Origin: Penelope pileata
Taxonomy: Eukaryota; Chordata; Aves; Galliformes; Cracidae
Direction of reading: 5' to 3'
NCBI GenBank assembly: GCA_013396635.1
Contig: WBMW01005507.1
Location: 1,806-65,805 of the forward strand
DNA: 64,000 bases
Shown: one piece after another, positions 48,901-59,500 of the stretch
How positions within the stretch are numbered: the stretch's first letter is position 1
Layout: each line of letters begins with the position of its first letter
Made by a program: the position numbers and the translations under genes
The notes under the pieces: model-generated
What the model saw: the letters and a program-made list of their open reading frames with translations, nothing else
Database searches by the model: none
Told to the model about the DNA's origin: nothing

Positions 48901-50091
48901 TCAGAGCTCACAGCACACTCTGCTTTTTCAGCATGAGGTAAGAGCAAGGCAAGGCTCAACAAAAATATAACTTCGGGGTAGGAAGGAGAGAAGGAAGGAA
49001 CATGCCATGAGGAAGCTGTGTGTGTTTTGGGGGTATCAAGGTGGACGAGTATTCAATAAACAAATCTGAACGTGTTCCATGTTTCACTGTGTTCACTCTT
49101 ATGTGACTTTATTTTCAACCTTAAATTTCAAAACCACCAAGCCCGCCCTCCTGAGACCACAGAAAACCGCATCCAGTTGCCATTCTGAAGCATTCCCCAG
49201 TCCTTCACCCTCAGCAAATCACTGATTTTTGGCCGTCTGTACGGCCCCATACCATAAGAGCAGCCTGTGCACCCTGAGCAGCCTCCAGCCCAGCCCACCC
49301 AGGGCCCCCCCGGCACACCCAGGGCACGCAGCCCGCACACCCAGCCCCTGCCTGCAGCGGGGCTCAGGGGCCCACAGTGGGCTCTGCTGAGCACAGACCC
49401 TCCGGTGCCCCTCGGGCCCAGCCAGACAGCGACAGAACCCCACATAACTTTCCCCCACTCTCCATTAGGGCCCTATTTACACGTCAGACGGGAAATAAAC
49501 GATTCCCGAGTCTGCGGCTCAGCCCTTAACATTTCAAAGAGCCCCAGCTAATGACCGCCTCTTGGCAGCCTGTGTACATTACACAGAAGATTCCTCGGGA
49601 CGTGAAAGCTCCGCAGCATTACAGGCCGCTCTGGGTTTGCTCACACTCCGACTAACGAAGCGATCTCCAATTAGCAGCGCTCCATTTCCAGAGCCCCCGC
49701 GGTTGTTTATCCCGGGCAGTGCCCACCCCCGGGGCAGCCCCGGCCCCCCCAGGGCCGCGGACCCCCCCCAGGCGCAGCCCTGCCCGCCGCCAAGCTCCAA
49801 CTTTTACCTCAGATGCCCCCGGGCCCTGGGGAGGGAGCGGCGGAGCGCACTGCGAGCCCGGCCCGGCCCGCACCGCCCGTTACCGGCGGCCCTCGCCCCC
49901 CGCCCGCGCCTCAGGGCCCCCAGGGCTGAGAGAGGGGCGATTGAGGGCGACTGAGGNGTGCGCCCGCCCCTGGGAGGCCCCAGCGGTTCTGAGGAGACAT
50001 CGTGGCTCCCACCGCGCTCCGCTCAGGGGCCCCGCGCTGCCGCTCACCTCTTGAAGTCGCGCATCAGCCTGCGCCGCGCCGGGGTGGACAT
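42815..50091 (-). CDS. UBE2B: UBE2B (RAD6B) ubiquitin-conjugating enzyme E2, six-exon gene, complete
   Basis: The spliced coding sequence joins 50091-50048, 47197-47117, 46364-46339, 45311-45222, 43786-43698 and 42943-42815, giving 152 residues plus TAA. It fills the whole UBC fold. The HPN motif is at residues 78-80 and the catalytic thioester cysteine is Cys88 in the [12 protein letters not shown] segment. The first helix begins [15 protein letters not shown]. As known for the family, this E2 pairs with RAD18 to monoubiquitinate PCNA in DNA-damage tolerance, with RNF20/RNF40 for histone H2B, and with UBR ligases in N-degron turnover; it acts in nucleus and cytoplasm. Type-B residues Val22, Gln35, Val56, Ser60, Leu73, Asn150 and Ser152 exclude UBE2A. 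From memory the protein is identical to human UBE2B. All five introns have GT/AG ends. The gene reads out of a CpG island, as expected for a housekeeping gene. No break or frameshift was seen. Confidence 0.98.
42944..43697 (-). other. UBE2B: UBE2B intron 5
   Basis: This is a 754-bp AT-rich intron with GT/AG ends. No other feature was seen in it. Confidence 0.85.
43698..43786 (-). CDS. UBE2B: UBE2B coding exon 5 (catalytic cysteine)
   Basis: This 89-nt exon completes Val81 and encodes residues 82-110, including catalytic Cys88 in [15 protein letters not shown] and then [14 protein letters not shown]. The acceptor CACAG is at 43791-43787 and the donor GTAAC at 43697-43693. It ends in phase 0. 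Confidence 0.97.
43787..45221 (-). other. UBE2B: UBE2B intron 4
   Basis: This 1,435-bp intron is the longest apart from intron 1. It includes a GC-richer patch at about 44.65-44.85 kb and a short GA run near 45115. No recognised repeat or RNA gene was seen. Confidence 0.85.
45222..45311 (-). CDS. UBE2B: UBE2B coding exon 4
   Basis: This 90-nt exon completes Gly51, encodes residues 52-80 and gives the first base of Val81. It carries [20 protein letters not shown] and then FLSKMFHPN, ending in the conserved HPN motif. The acceptor is GACAG (45316-45312) and the donor GTGAGT (45221-45216). Val56, Ser60 and Leu73 mark it as UBE2B; UBE2A has Thr, Thr and Val there. Confidence 0.97.
45312..46338 (-). 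other. UBE2B: UBE2B intron 3
   Basis: This is a 1,027-bp AT-rich intron with GT/AG ends. No other feature was seen in it. Confidence 0.85.
46339..46364 (-). CDS. UBE2B: UBE2B coding exon 3 (26-nt micro-exon)
   Basis: This very short exon completes Gly42, encodes PEGTPFED (43-50) and supplies the first base of Gly51. It lies between acceptor TTTCAG (46370-46365) and donor GTAAGC (46338-46333). Skipping its 26 nt would shift the frame, so its inclusion is needed for a functional enzyme. Gene finders often miss exons of this size. Confidence 0.96.
46365..47116 (-). other. UBE2B: UBE2B intron 2
   Basis: This is a 752-bp AT-rich intron with GT/AG ends. No other feature was seen in it. Confidence 0.85.
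47117..47197 (-). CDS. UBE2B: UBE2B coding exon 2
   Basis: This 81-nt exon completes Arg15 and encodes residues 16-41 plus two bases of Gly42 ([20 protein letters not shown] then WNAVIF). The acceptor CTAG is at 47201-47198 and the donor GTAAG at 47116-47112. Val22 and Gln35 are UBE2B-type residues. Confidence 0.97.
47198..50047 (-). other. UBE2B: UBE2B intron 1
   Basis: This intron is 2,850 bp. Its first 350 bp belong to the CpG island and include one ambiguous base (N) at 49957. The rest is AT-richer. A 75-codon open frame at 48598-48825 on the plus strand matches nothing recognised. No RNA gene or repeat family was identified. Confidence 0.85.
50048..50091 (-). CDS. UBE2B: UBE2B coding exon 1
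   Basis: This exon encodes residues 1-14 and the first two bases of the Arg15 codon ([14 protein letters not shown], then AG). The donor is AG|GTGAG at 50047-50043. The start is fixed by the invariant RAD6 N-terminus. The base at -3 is A, a favourable Kozak context. The reading frame stays open upstream of the ATG only because of GC-rich composition, and no RAD6 family member carries that extension. Confidence 0.97.
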
Positions 50092-50330
50092 GATCGCGGC
50101 GGAGCACCGTCCCCGTGCCGCAGCACCGCCTCCCGCACAAACAACCCGCAATGGCGTCTCCCTCCGCGCGGGGCGGGGCCGGCGACGTCGCGGGGGCGGA
50201 GCGTTCGGAACACCCCACCCCTCCCGCGGAGAGGAGGGAGCCCGCCCGCCCGCGGGGCGAACCACTGCGCCGCCGCCGGGGGGGGAGGAACGCAGCGCAG
50301 CGCAGCGCAGCGCGCTGAGAGCCTCCCTGC
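50092..50330 (-). promoter_or_regulatory. UBE2B: UBE2B CpG-island promoter and 5' UTR
   Basis: The DNA upstream of the UBE2B ATG is dense in CpG, and the island continues into intron 1 to about 49.7 kb. GC boxes lie at 50170-50180 (GGGGCGGGGCC) and about 50192-50199. A YY1-like ATGGCG is at 50151-50156 and a CRE-core GACGTC at 50184-50189. No TATA box is seen. In mammals this promoter is shared divergently with CDKL3, so it may fire in both directions, but no CDKL3 coding exon was recognised to the right. Confidence 0.8.
50291..50313. repeat. Short CGCAG pentamer repeat in the UBE2B promoter island
   Basis: Four perfect CGCAG pentamers and a partial fifth lie about 200 bp upstream of the UBE2B start codon. 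The tract is short and could vary in length between individuals. Confidence 0.8.
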
Positions 50331-51799
50331 CGGGAGCTCCTTCTGGAGCCCGGCCCAGCTCTCACACACAGCCCTGGCAGCTGCCCCAGGGTGGGTGACT
50401 GCAGGTGTGTCTGTGCTTTTCCTGCAGATGTTTAGGTCATAAACATTGTGGGACTCGCCAGGAAGGGATAGAAATGAGCAGCGTCTCCATCCTCCCGTGC
50501 ATTGCTTTCACCTCCACTGCCCGTGTGCTGGAGGAGCACTGACCCCGAGTACTTTTGCACAGGGGCTGCCCTGGACTGGTGCCTCCCTGGGCTGCCTCCC
50601 ATCTTTGCCTGCCCGGACTTTGGCTTGGAACGCGTTGTAACCCCTTCTCCCACCTCAGTGAAGCGGGATGTGCGTGTGACAAGGCACAGCCTGACCCTGC
50701 AAGGGGACAAGTGTGCTGAGGAGGCCAAGGGTGCCCGGCAGGATGGCCTCACCTGTGCTGGCACTGTCTAACAGAGAGTTTCCTTTTTAATCTCATCTGG
50801 TGGTTAAACAGCTGTGCCTGATAACTTCATTAGGAAATTGAAAGCTTTAATTCCCCCCAAAATCCTGCTGCAGTTTCTGTTCCGCTGATTGCACGGCATG
50901 GAGGTTCTATAATCCTTTCACTGTATGCCAGGCGAGTTCCAAACGTCTATCTCAGCTGTAACAACGGAGGCTCTGCCCTTGCTTAGGTGGTTTGATACAT
51001 CTCAAGATGAAATCTGTAGTAAATAATCACTTTAGATGTGTATCAGCTGATAATTATTTCCTGTATTTCCCTGCTTAATGGATTTAAATGCATCGCTGCC
51101 ATTACTGTTAAATTAAAAATGTTTAAAATGCCCGTAGTGGAACTAACCCTGTGCTTGCAACTCACCAGCTTCCAGAGCCAGGTGGGAACAGCACCTTCAG
51201 AACTGACTTTTCAAGCAGTGCCTGGGTGGTTTGTTCAGTGCAGCCATTAAAGCCATTCACCGTAACAGTGCTTCAGAACACTGGAAAAAATCCTGACAGT
51301 GTCCAGTCTAGAACATGAATGAATGCTTTCATTCTACAAACTACTTGAATAGTACTGAAAGCGGTGAAAAAACTCTCACCAGAATCTTCCTTCTGGTTGT
51401 TATTGATTCCTGGTTTTACCCTGAAAACGGTATTTCCTGAAGGATTACATTAAATAAGATGACAGCATTTTGCAGCAGTCATTCTATTCTAATCTTCACT
51501 AAACATGACATTTGTGTGAAATGTTAGTAAAACTAAACCATTCCTCGAGTAACTTTGTCCCTCCATCAGATGAGGAGCTTGAGAAGCAGGAAGGAAGCAA
51601 GCTCCCTGCTTTTGTGTGTTGGAGCAGCCCATGCTCCTGGTAGCCATTCTGACAGCGAACTTCTGACCTCAATTACTGACTTCAATTATTCTTTGAATAT
51701 ATCCCAGCAAATCATGCACTACTGACTTCAGGGGACACTGCCTGTGGGAGCAAGAGGCACAAGCTGGCCACTAGCCTTCCAGCCCAACCTTTCCATGTA
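50314..51799. other. Sequence upstream of UBE2B, no coding exon recognised
   Basis: The CpG island fades by about 50.4 kb and the sequence becomes AT-rich. The region could contain a noncoding first exon of a divergent gene (CDKL3 in mammals), but no donor can be chosen with confidence. Confidence 0.5.
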
Positions 51800-51902
51800 C
51801 CAGACCTGGAGATTGGTGGCCTGGCCTGTGGCAGCGGGGTTGGAACTTGATGATCCTTGGGGTCCCTTCCAACCCAAGCCATTGTGTGTGTCAGTGATTC
51901 CT
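51800..51902 (+). mobile_element. CR1 LINE 3' end fragment
   Basis: In plus orientation the sequence reads ACCTGGAGATTGGTGGCCTG, then GGTTGGAACTTGATGATCCT and TGGGGTCCCTTCCAACCCAA, followed by a decayed terminal repeat (ATTGTGTGTGTCAGTGATTC). This is the CR1 3' end. Confidence 0.92.
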
Positions 51903-53288
51903 GCTGGGCTCAGGGCCCCTGGAGCAGGCCCTGGATGCAGAGGACTTGGGCAGTGCTTACTAATGCTTTTCTTGGCCCCAGCATCCCCTCTAATAGTTTT
52001 GTGAGGAACAAAGAGATGGCAAGTCTGCTGTCGGGAGGGCCGCGATCACTCCTTTAACCAGCCTCCTGTTGCTGGACACCGCCCCCACTACCCCGTGTCA
52101 TGACCCAAAAAGATGACTGTATCCGTAAGAAAAATAAAATAAATTAAAAGAAGACAGCCACGTCAGCCCGCCCTGCTGAGGGGACCTCGCCCGGTACACA
52201 CATGACATCACAGGGCATCGCCCATTGCCGTGGTGCCGGGTGGGGGTTGCCATTTTCCTTCCTCATTTTTTTACATGGCACCTATGTAAAGGTGGGGCTT
52301 GGAGGCAGCATCTGGGAGTGCACAGCTGATTCCTGGCTGTGACATCAGCTTCAGAGCTGAACCGAAGGCCCTGGGGCCAGCAGAAACCCTTAGGTCCCTC
52401 AGCTCAGGACTGCTGCCCTCAGGTGTACTCCTCGTGAATCTGTAAATCTATAGTTACATGTTTAAAGAATTGATTGTGCCTCAAGTTAATTAAAACTTTT
52501 GTTTTTCTATGGAGAAGTAGAAATAGGGGTGGGAAGTTAGGGAACAGGAGTGAAAGTGGAGTGTGAGCGCAAGGACAGACAGCAGACACGGGAAGTGGAA
52601 AATGATATCGGCCACCAGGAGAGAAGTAACATTTCTACAGGCTTTTTTTTTTTTTTTTAAAAAAAGTTTGTTAAAAGGGAAATGGCCTGGAAACCAGAGC
52701 TGCATCCTTAGCAAAGCAGCTGGTGACTCAGAGGCTGCTTTGTGCACAAAAGAGCCTGAAAAAGTTGTTTGTAAAATGCTTCGCTGTCAAATTAAAATGA
52801 GCGTCTGAAGCAAATTGCAAATGTGGGGTGAAAGTTCTGATGTTCTTCCACTTCTTCCTTTAAGTACAGACCACTTTTGCCCACGTGTGTGAACTGTGGC
52901 AGTTACTGAGTGCCCTGACTGCTGTCACCGTGTGCCCTTCTGTCCCACAGCCCTTCCTGGTGTGACGTGACGCAGGCCGTGATCCCTGGCCACGTTCCCT
53001 GGCCACGTCAGCGCAGCAGAGGAGAAGCAGAGCTGGCGGAAAGGCCCCCGCTTGTTCCCTTTATTCCAAAGGTCGGCTGTGCTGCCCAGAGGTGCTGCCC
53101 TCCCGCCCCAGGTGGCCCTGATGTCAGCTGGAGGTGACATCACTTCGCTTTGGCTCCCTTCCCAGGATACTCCCCGCACATTGGCCGCAGAAGGGGTGGG
53201 GCATTTGTTACACCAGCACTGTGCTATCCCCAAACAGGGAGGGATTATCTACGAATATTTCCTTGCAGAGGTATTTCTGCACTGTTAA
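51903..53288. other. Noncoding sequence with poly(T)/poly(A) tract
   Basis: A T16 run directly followed by A7 lies at 52643-52665. A GC-richer patch at 52.9-53.2 kb gives overlapping open frames without a recognised protein. Confidence 0.55.
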
Positions 53289-53500
53289 TCACAGAATCAC
53301 GGGTGTTGGAAGGGACCTCTGGAGCTTCCCCAGTCTAACTCCATGCTAACACAGGTTCCCTACAGCACGTTGCACAGGAAAGCATCCAAGTGGGTTTGAG
53401 TACCTCCAGAGAAGGAGACTCAGCCCCACTGGGCAGCCTGTTCCAGGGCTCTGCCACCCCCATGGTAAGGAAGTTCTCTCTTTTGATGGTGCAGTGGGGA
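53289..53500 (-). mobile_element. CR1 LINE 3' fragment
   Basis: The fragment starts TCACAGAATCACGGGTGTTG, then GAAGGGACCTCTGGAG, and passes through CACTGGGCAGCCTGTTCCAG. It is the CR1 3' end in reverse, similar in subfamily to the copy at 34252-34560. Confidence 0.93.
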
Positions 53501-56500
53501 GATCTCCCTTAAAAGTTCAGTGAGAACATTTCAGTTTAAACATATTTCCATGAATTTTCTGCAAGAATTTTGGGTCTGGACACGTATCACGTTGGAATTC
53601 CTCCTAGCCAGAGACATGAGCTCTCACAATAGCGTACTCTGATTTAATTGAATTTCTGCTAAGTATGAGACCTGGAACAACAACTTGTAACCAGATTGCA
53701 AGCTTACCAGTTTGGATTCCTACCTTCATGCTGTATATTCACATCCACGCTTTGCAGTAACTAGATGCAGCATCTCTCCCTGAGCATTGCTCCAGAAGGA
53801 ACTACCCAAAGACATGCAGGGGTCTTCCTGCTCTGCAGGGTGAATTTCATTCTGTTACATTGGCATTTAAATGGGTCTGGGATGCAAGGAATGCACACGT
53901 TCAGGAGCACTTGATTGAGATGATCTCAGTGCTTGTACTAAGTTTGTAAAACAGTGATCAGAAGACAGAACTTCAGTTTTGCAAAATGCAATGTTTTTTT
54001 TCTTATTAGTACAGCTGAATTTGTGAATGCTCTTTTGTACAGTATTCTAATTAATCTGCGAAATGGCATTCCCTTCAAGAAATCCCATGGAGCTACAGTC
54101 TTAGCTGATGAGCAGTTCAGTCAGTTTAATTGGGAATGTCCATGATGAAGAATAAGGCACATCAGAGATTGCTAATTAGAGAAGCTGGGATTTTTCAGAA
54201 GCACCAAAAAGATTCAAGAGCATAAGTGCCAATCCACAGTGTCATAAGCATTTAAGTTAATTTAAATTCACTGATGCTATAGTTACTATATTCACTGAAA
54301 TGCAGTTACAGATGCTAATGGTTTTTTAAAAATTCTTCTGTTCAGACACTGAATCTTGTTTTCCCTGATGTCATGAAAAGATTTGAGGGAGCAGACAGAG
54401 GAAGGACAATGTAGTTGTGATGCTCTTTTTTTTTTTTTTTACTGGCTTGTTCTGTTTCATTTCTAAAAGCACACCTAAAATGTATTCTTCCACATAGAAA
54501 GCTTGTTCATTAGGTCTTAAAATGACAAAGATCTACAAATCCACAACGCTAGTGGTGATACCAGGCATCACTAACAACCTATTAACACCAGGAGAACTTG
54601 AACAAAATAAGACAAAGTGCTTGGTTTAGTGTAGATCAGTGAAGCTTTCACTAGCAGGCTTTTCTGCTGCAGTCTTTCTGTGGCTGTAGCAAGGGCTGTT
54701 GCTTCAGAGCGATGAAGGATCTCATTCATTCATGGAGGATGAGGGAAATGAAAGACTGGCAGCCAAGATCTCCTGCAGCAGCTGAATTGCAGCATTCGCA
54801 GGAAGGCTGGCTGTGCTGCTCGAAGGGGAGGGCACTGGGGGTTGGTTCTGTCTGGTTCTCGTGTCCTTTCAGATCTCTGATACCATACTGGGAAATCTGC
54901 TTGAGTCTCTGAAGTCATTGAGTCACTGCTCTTGCTGGAAGATTGTTGACTGTTTTACAGACACATTTTCAGAAGGTGTCAAGTTGGGACAACATTTTTT
55001 GCTTAAAAGAAATGTGGCTTTGAATTGAGCTGTATGAGAGAGGGAAAACAGTTCATCCATTATTCTATTTTGATTCCTCAGAAGTATATTTAACCCTTCA
55101 CAATCAGAAATCTTTTTAACCCTTCACAGAGAGAATGAGAGAACTTCCTGCAAGATTTTATTTTGTCTTAGCCTGTTTGTATGAGTTTCTTTTAGGAGAA
55201 ATCAAACAGGGTCAGCATGAAAGGACATTATAAAGCGAGTCACTTCAGCACTGGCTGCCATCATCCAGATGCGGCAGCTGGAAACAAAAATGGAAATTGA
55301 GGGATGGAGGACAGTCTTTCAGACAAGGTTTTTTTTTTTGGTACAGGAGACTGATTTCTTCCTGTACATCTAGAGGGGTATTAACCCATCTATTTCAGAT
55401 GCCTGATTTATTTGGTTAGGCTAGAAGAGTCTGTTCTTCATCTGAATCATCAAGGGAGAGAAGCAGAGGCTCTCAGAACATGCTTCAGATCACCCTACTG
55501 AGGCAATAATTGAACTCTTAAATCAGATGTTCTGAACTGTTGATGGATGAATGCCTTGGTTGGTTTAGGGTTCCTACCTTTCTTACCTGGACCTTTTTAT
55601 TTAAGAATCTAAAGGCAGGGAAAGTTGAGTAATGTCCCTAGAAATGAAGAAAAGCAACATACAGATGCGGGATGGTGTCACGCAAACAAAGGAGCAAGAT
55701 TGCTTCAGATAGATTTCTAGCAATCCCAGGTAAAGTATTTGATAGTTTAATGGTCATAAACAGGAGTAACAAAAAGTTTTGAACTCACATAACAGCAATC
55801 CCCCACCAAGATGATGATGCCTGCCCAAGGAGCAGCCAGTTCCCCCAAGAGAGAAGCCTTTCCCTTGGTGGCTGGCTCTTAAGTGAGCCCAGGGCAGCCC
55901 CACCCAGGGTCCACCCCTTCTGGCCAGGTTGGGAGGCACAGGTGCAAACAATTTGCTTGTGCTCCCTAGGCCAGGCACTGTCCTTCACCAGGTGCTCAGT
56001 CACTGATTCAGGCTGTATTCCAGTGTTTCCCTTACAGATGGAGAGCAGCTATGGCTGGAAACAGTCTGGAAACACTGGCGGCAGGGTGTCCGAACCCACC
56101 TGAGCTGTTAGCTGGCTCTCTGCTGGCTGCAGAACTCATAGCTTCTGATACGCTTAGAGGAGACATTATGTGTTGGAGGAAAAACCTACCGTCAAAGAGG
56201 CTATGTTTTCCTAGCTAGCCAGAAGACCTAAGTTGATGAGCTTGTGGTACCTTTCTCGGATTTCCTATTCCATGCTCAAAAACCACAAGACTAAGAACTT
56301 CAGTCTCTTCTTGTGCATGTGAAGCTTAAAAGAAAGAGCAGCACACATAAATGCAATCTGGAAATAAAGAGATTGGGACACGTGATGGGCTCTAGAGAGA
56401 AAGGGGCAGTGCTGGGAGCTGAAAAAATCTTGAGTCAATGTATGGTTACCACAACTACTCTGAGAGTCCATTCATAACCTTGTCTGACAAGGTAGAGGAG

Positions 56501-59500
56501 TGTTTGGGGACAGTCTGCAGCCAGCAGACTGCTCCTAAAGGGAACATTTTCTCCAGTCTAATTAGATAAAACTCTGGGGCCCTTACCTACCCTAGAACTG
56601 GGAGCTAAAATAATAAATCACCTTCCGTCAACCCCTTGTACCAATTCATTAAGATGAGCCAAAAACCAAAAAAAATTAGGTTACACAGCACTAGAATAAG
56701 ATCCAGACATCCTAGATGTTACTGAAGTAGGTGCAATGACAAAAAACAGGAAAAAAAAAAGAATTTAAGCAGAGAACAGCAACTAAACAGCACTAGATGA
56801 AAATTCTTTATAACCTAGCAATGTGAACTGTTGAAATGAAGAGATGGAAGTTCATAACTATGCACACATTGCTCAACTAGTGACTCCTATAGGCTGCAAC
56901 CTGACGTTGGTTTGTTTCTGTGTGTGGTGATACACAGCACTGCTCACATTATGCCATAGTTCCTGTGATTGTGGGCAGCTTTTTTTTAAATAACCTTCCT
57001 GATACTTTACTGGCTTGTTTACAAATGAACCCGTGGGTGGGATCTCACATTCAGATTTGCTGTGGCATGACTCTTCTGCTAGAGATGGTTTTATTGAAAA
57101 GTAAACATTTGTTTAGTCACTAGAATATAAAAAGCTAAAAATAGAAACTCTGAAGACCTTTGAGCTGTGATAGCAAAATACAGGATACACAAGTATGTAA
57201 GTGTATGTTTTCAGAATTAATGCGTTTTTATGAATCGTTAAGACAAGTGGTTTCTTTTTTGATCTTCACTGTCATAATCCAAGTTACTCTAGTTGTTTAT
57301 GAATAAATTTGTGTTTTGTTGGTGCTTTTGTAGCAGGATGATGAGGCTCCCCAGATGTGATGCAGGATTCGGTTCCTGCCAGTCTGTCAACAGAAAACTG
57401 CAGCTAAGGAGAGGTGCTCAGAGGAGACTGTACGTCCCAGAACATCCCCAAAAGGCTGAATTTCCCAAAAGTTCCATAAGAGTTCTCACAAAATATTAGT
57501 TCTGTGTGCTCCTACACAAGAGGGGATTCAGAGACACTTGCCAAGTCTTTGCTGTGCTGAGCCTGATCCTCAAGAGGATGGAAAAGCACAGGGTCTGACC
57601 CTTCGTAGGATGAGGAAAAATCACACACTGAACAACAAAGAAAAAAACAGCTTGCTGTCCCCAGCAACTGTCCCCTGTTCCTTTGTGACTAAAGGAAACT
57701 CCATAGTCACAACAGCATACACCGTACAACCATAATGCATAAAGGCCAACGGGTTATGGTTGCTTAGGAAATGCTATAGGAAGAGCATTCTTTGACTTTT
57801 TAACTTGCTGAATGCTTGACTTTGCCACAAAGAGACTCCATGGAGCACCTTGTATAATATATTTTTTAAATGTTTAACATTTTTCGTTATGACATATTGA
57901 GGGGATTGTGGTGTGATACAGCATTAAGTATTGCTTTGGAGCGATTTGTCTAAGAATTACTCCGAGCTTTATCCAAACCTCCCTGTCCTGTGCTCAGCTC
58001 GCCAGCCAGCAGGTGTGGCTGTAGAGCCTGGTCCTGCCTCTGAAATACCCGGGTGCCTTTCAGCAGCCTGTGAACTGATGAGGATGTAATCGCTGTGACC
58101 ATTTCCAACAACGCTATAGTAACAGACATGCTTGCTTTCAGTGTCAAAAACCAAGTTCAGAATCCATGTGCAGAAGCCATAACTGTAAACACAAGTGCTG
58201 TATGTATGGGAGTCTTTTATACAGACGCAGCATTGTTATTTTTTACTGCAAAGAGCTTGCACGCTTTAGCAGGTTATCGTCTGCTGTGTCCCTTGCTACA
58301 AGCTCCACTGGAAACACGGACAACGAGCAGTGCACTTGGAGCTGCTCATGAGGCACTTGGCACTCTGAGTTGTTAAATATCAGACTTTGTTTAGATGCTG
58401 ACAGACCATTTTAGAGAAAATATTAATATAATTTATCATTTCATTTTTAGTAATTAGATTCTTACCAGAGCTGAAAGCCTTCTTACAAGAAACAAAATTA
58501 AATCCTGTTTTGAAGCACAGAGGGAATAACAAAGGTGTAGAACTACAGATGAAAATAAAAGACAATCTAAAAGATGAAAAAAGTGTTCTTTTTAATGTCT
58601 TTTTTTAGTGTACTTTTACAGTGCTGTGAGAAAATGCTAGTTAGTGGTCCCCCACTGCCCATGAAATCCCTTTTCTCCTAAACAATCATTGTAAGCTGCA
58701 CCCTGGCAAGCAGGATGACAGGCATGAAAGATTTAACTATGTTTATTTAGTAATATTTGTTATTAAATATCTAATATTGAAATATTCACTGTGCATTATC
58801 TATTTAGACTTCACAGTCTAGTTCTGTATCTGTTCATTCTGTATAATTAGAAGCCATTTTTAGCTTTCGCTACAGCCTTTTTTATCCTAACAACTAAACA
58901 TGTTGAATCTACAAGTGTTATGAAACTTCATTTTAAAATTGTACCCAAACAAATATTTTGTACAGCTCCATTAATGTTTATTTTGGCAGCAGCGTTGGTG
59001 TATGCAGCTCAGTCACGTTGTTTCTTTCCAGTCCCACATCTTTCCCCAAGCTGTGCTGGCGTAACTGTACGTGGGGCTGCACAGTGAACCCGGTCAAGGA
59101 CTTGATCTTGACTAAAATAACCTGACCAAAGATGGGTATTTTGGACTTGGATCTGTTTCCTGCACAACAGCCTCACAAAGACTTGGTGGCATGGGTCACA
59201 GAGTAGCCTGGGAAGGGAAAAGAGGCACAGGGAAAAGATGGGCTGTTCAACCCAGGCTGATGTGTTCATAGAACTGCAGTCAGGGTTTCACACACTGAAA
59301 CACCACACAGGGACTTTGGTCTGTTCAGGATCTAATGGAAAAAAATAAGTAATTTCATAGCTATAATACTGTAGTCATGTTGTAATTAAGTTTATCCAAT
59401 AGTTATGTCTAAAGTAATTGAATGCACTGTGAATTAATGCCATGCTACAGGGATTAGTATGCATAGAAAACATACAAGGAATCTGCACAGTGGTGCAAGA

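Noticed and set aside
49562..49954. Possible divergent coding exon on the plus strand in the UBE2B island
   Set aside because: The translation is Pro/Arg/Ala-rich without family motifs, and it lies inside intron 1 rather than upstream of the UBE2B start.
49880..50365. 161-codon minus-strand frame over UBE2B exon 1
   Set aside because: Composition artefact of the CpG island in a different frame from UBE2B. It also spans the N.
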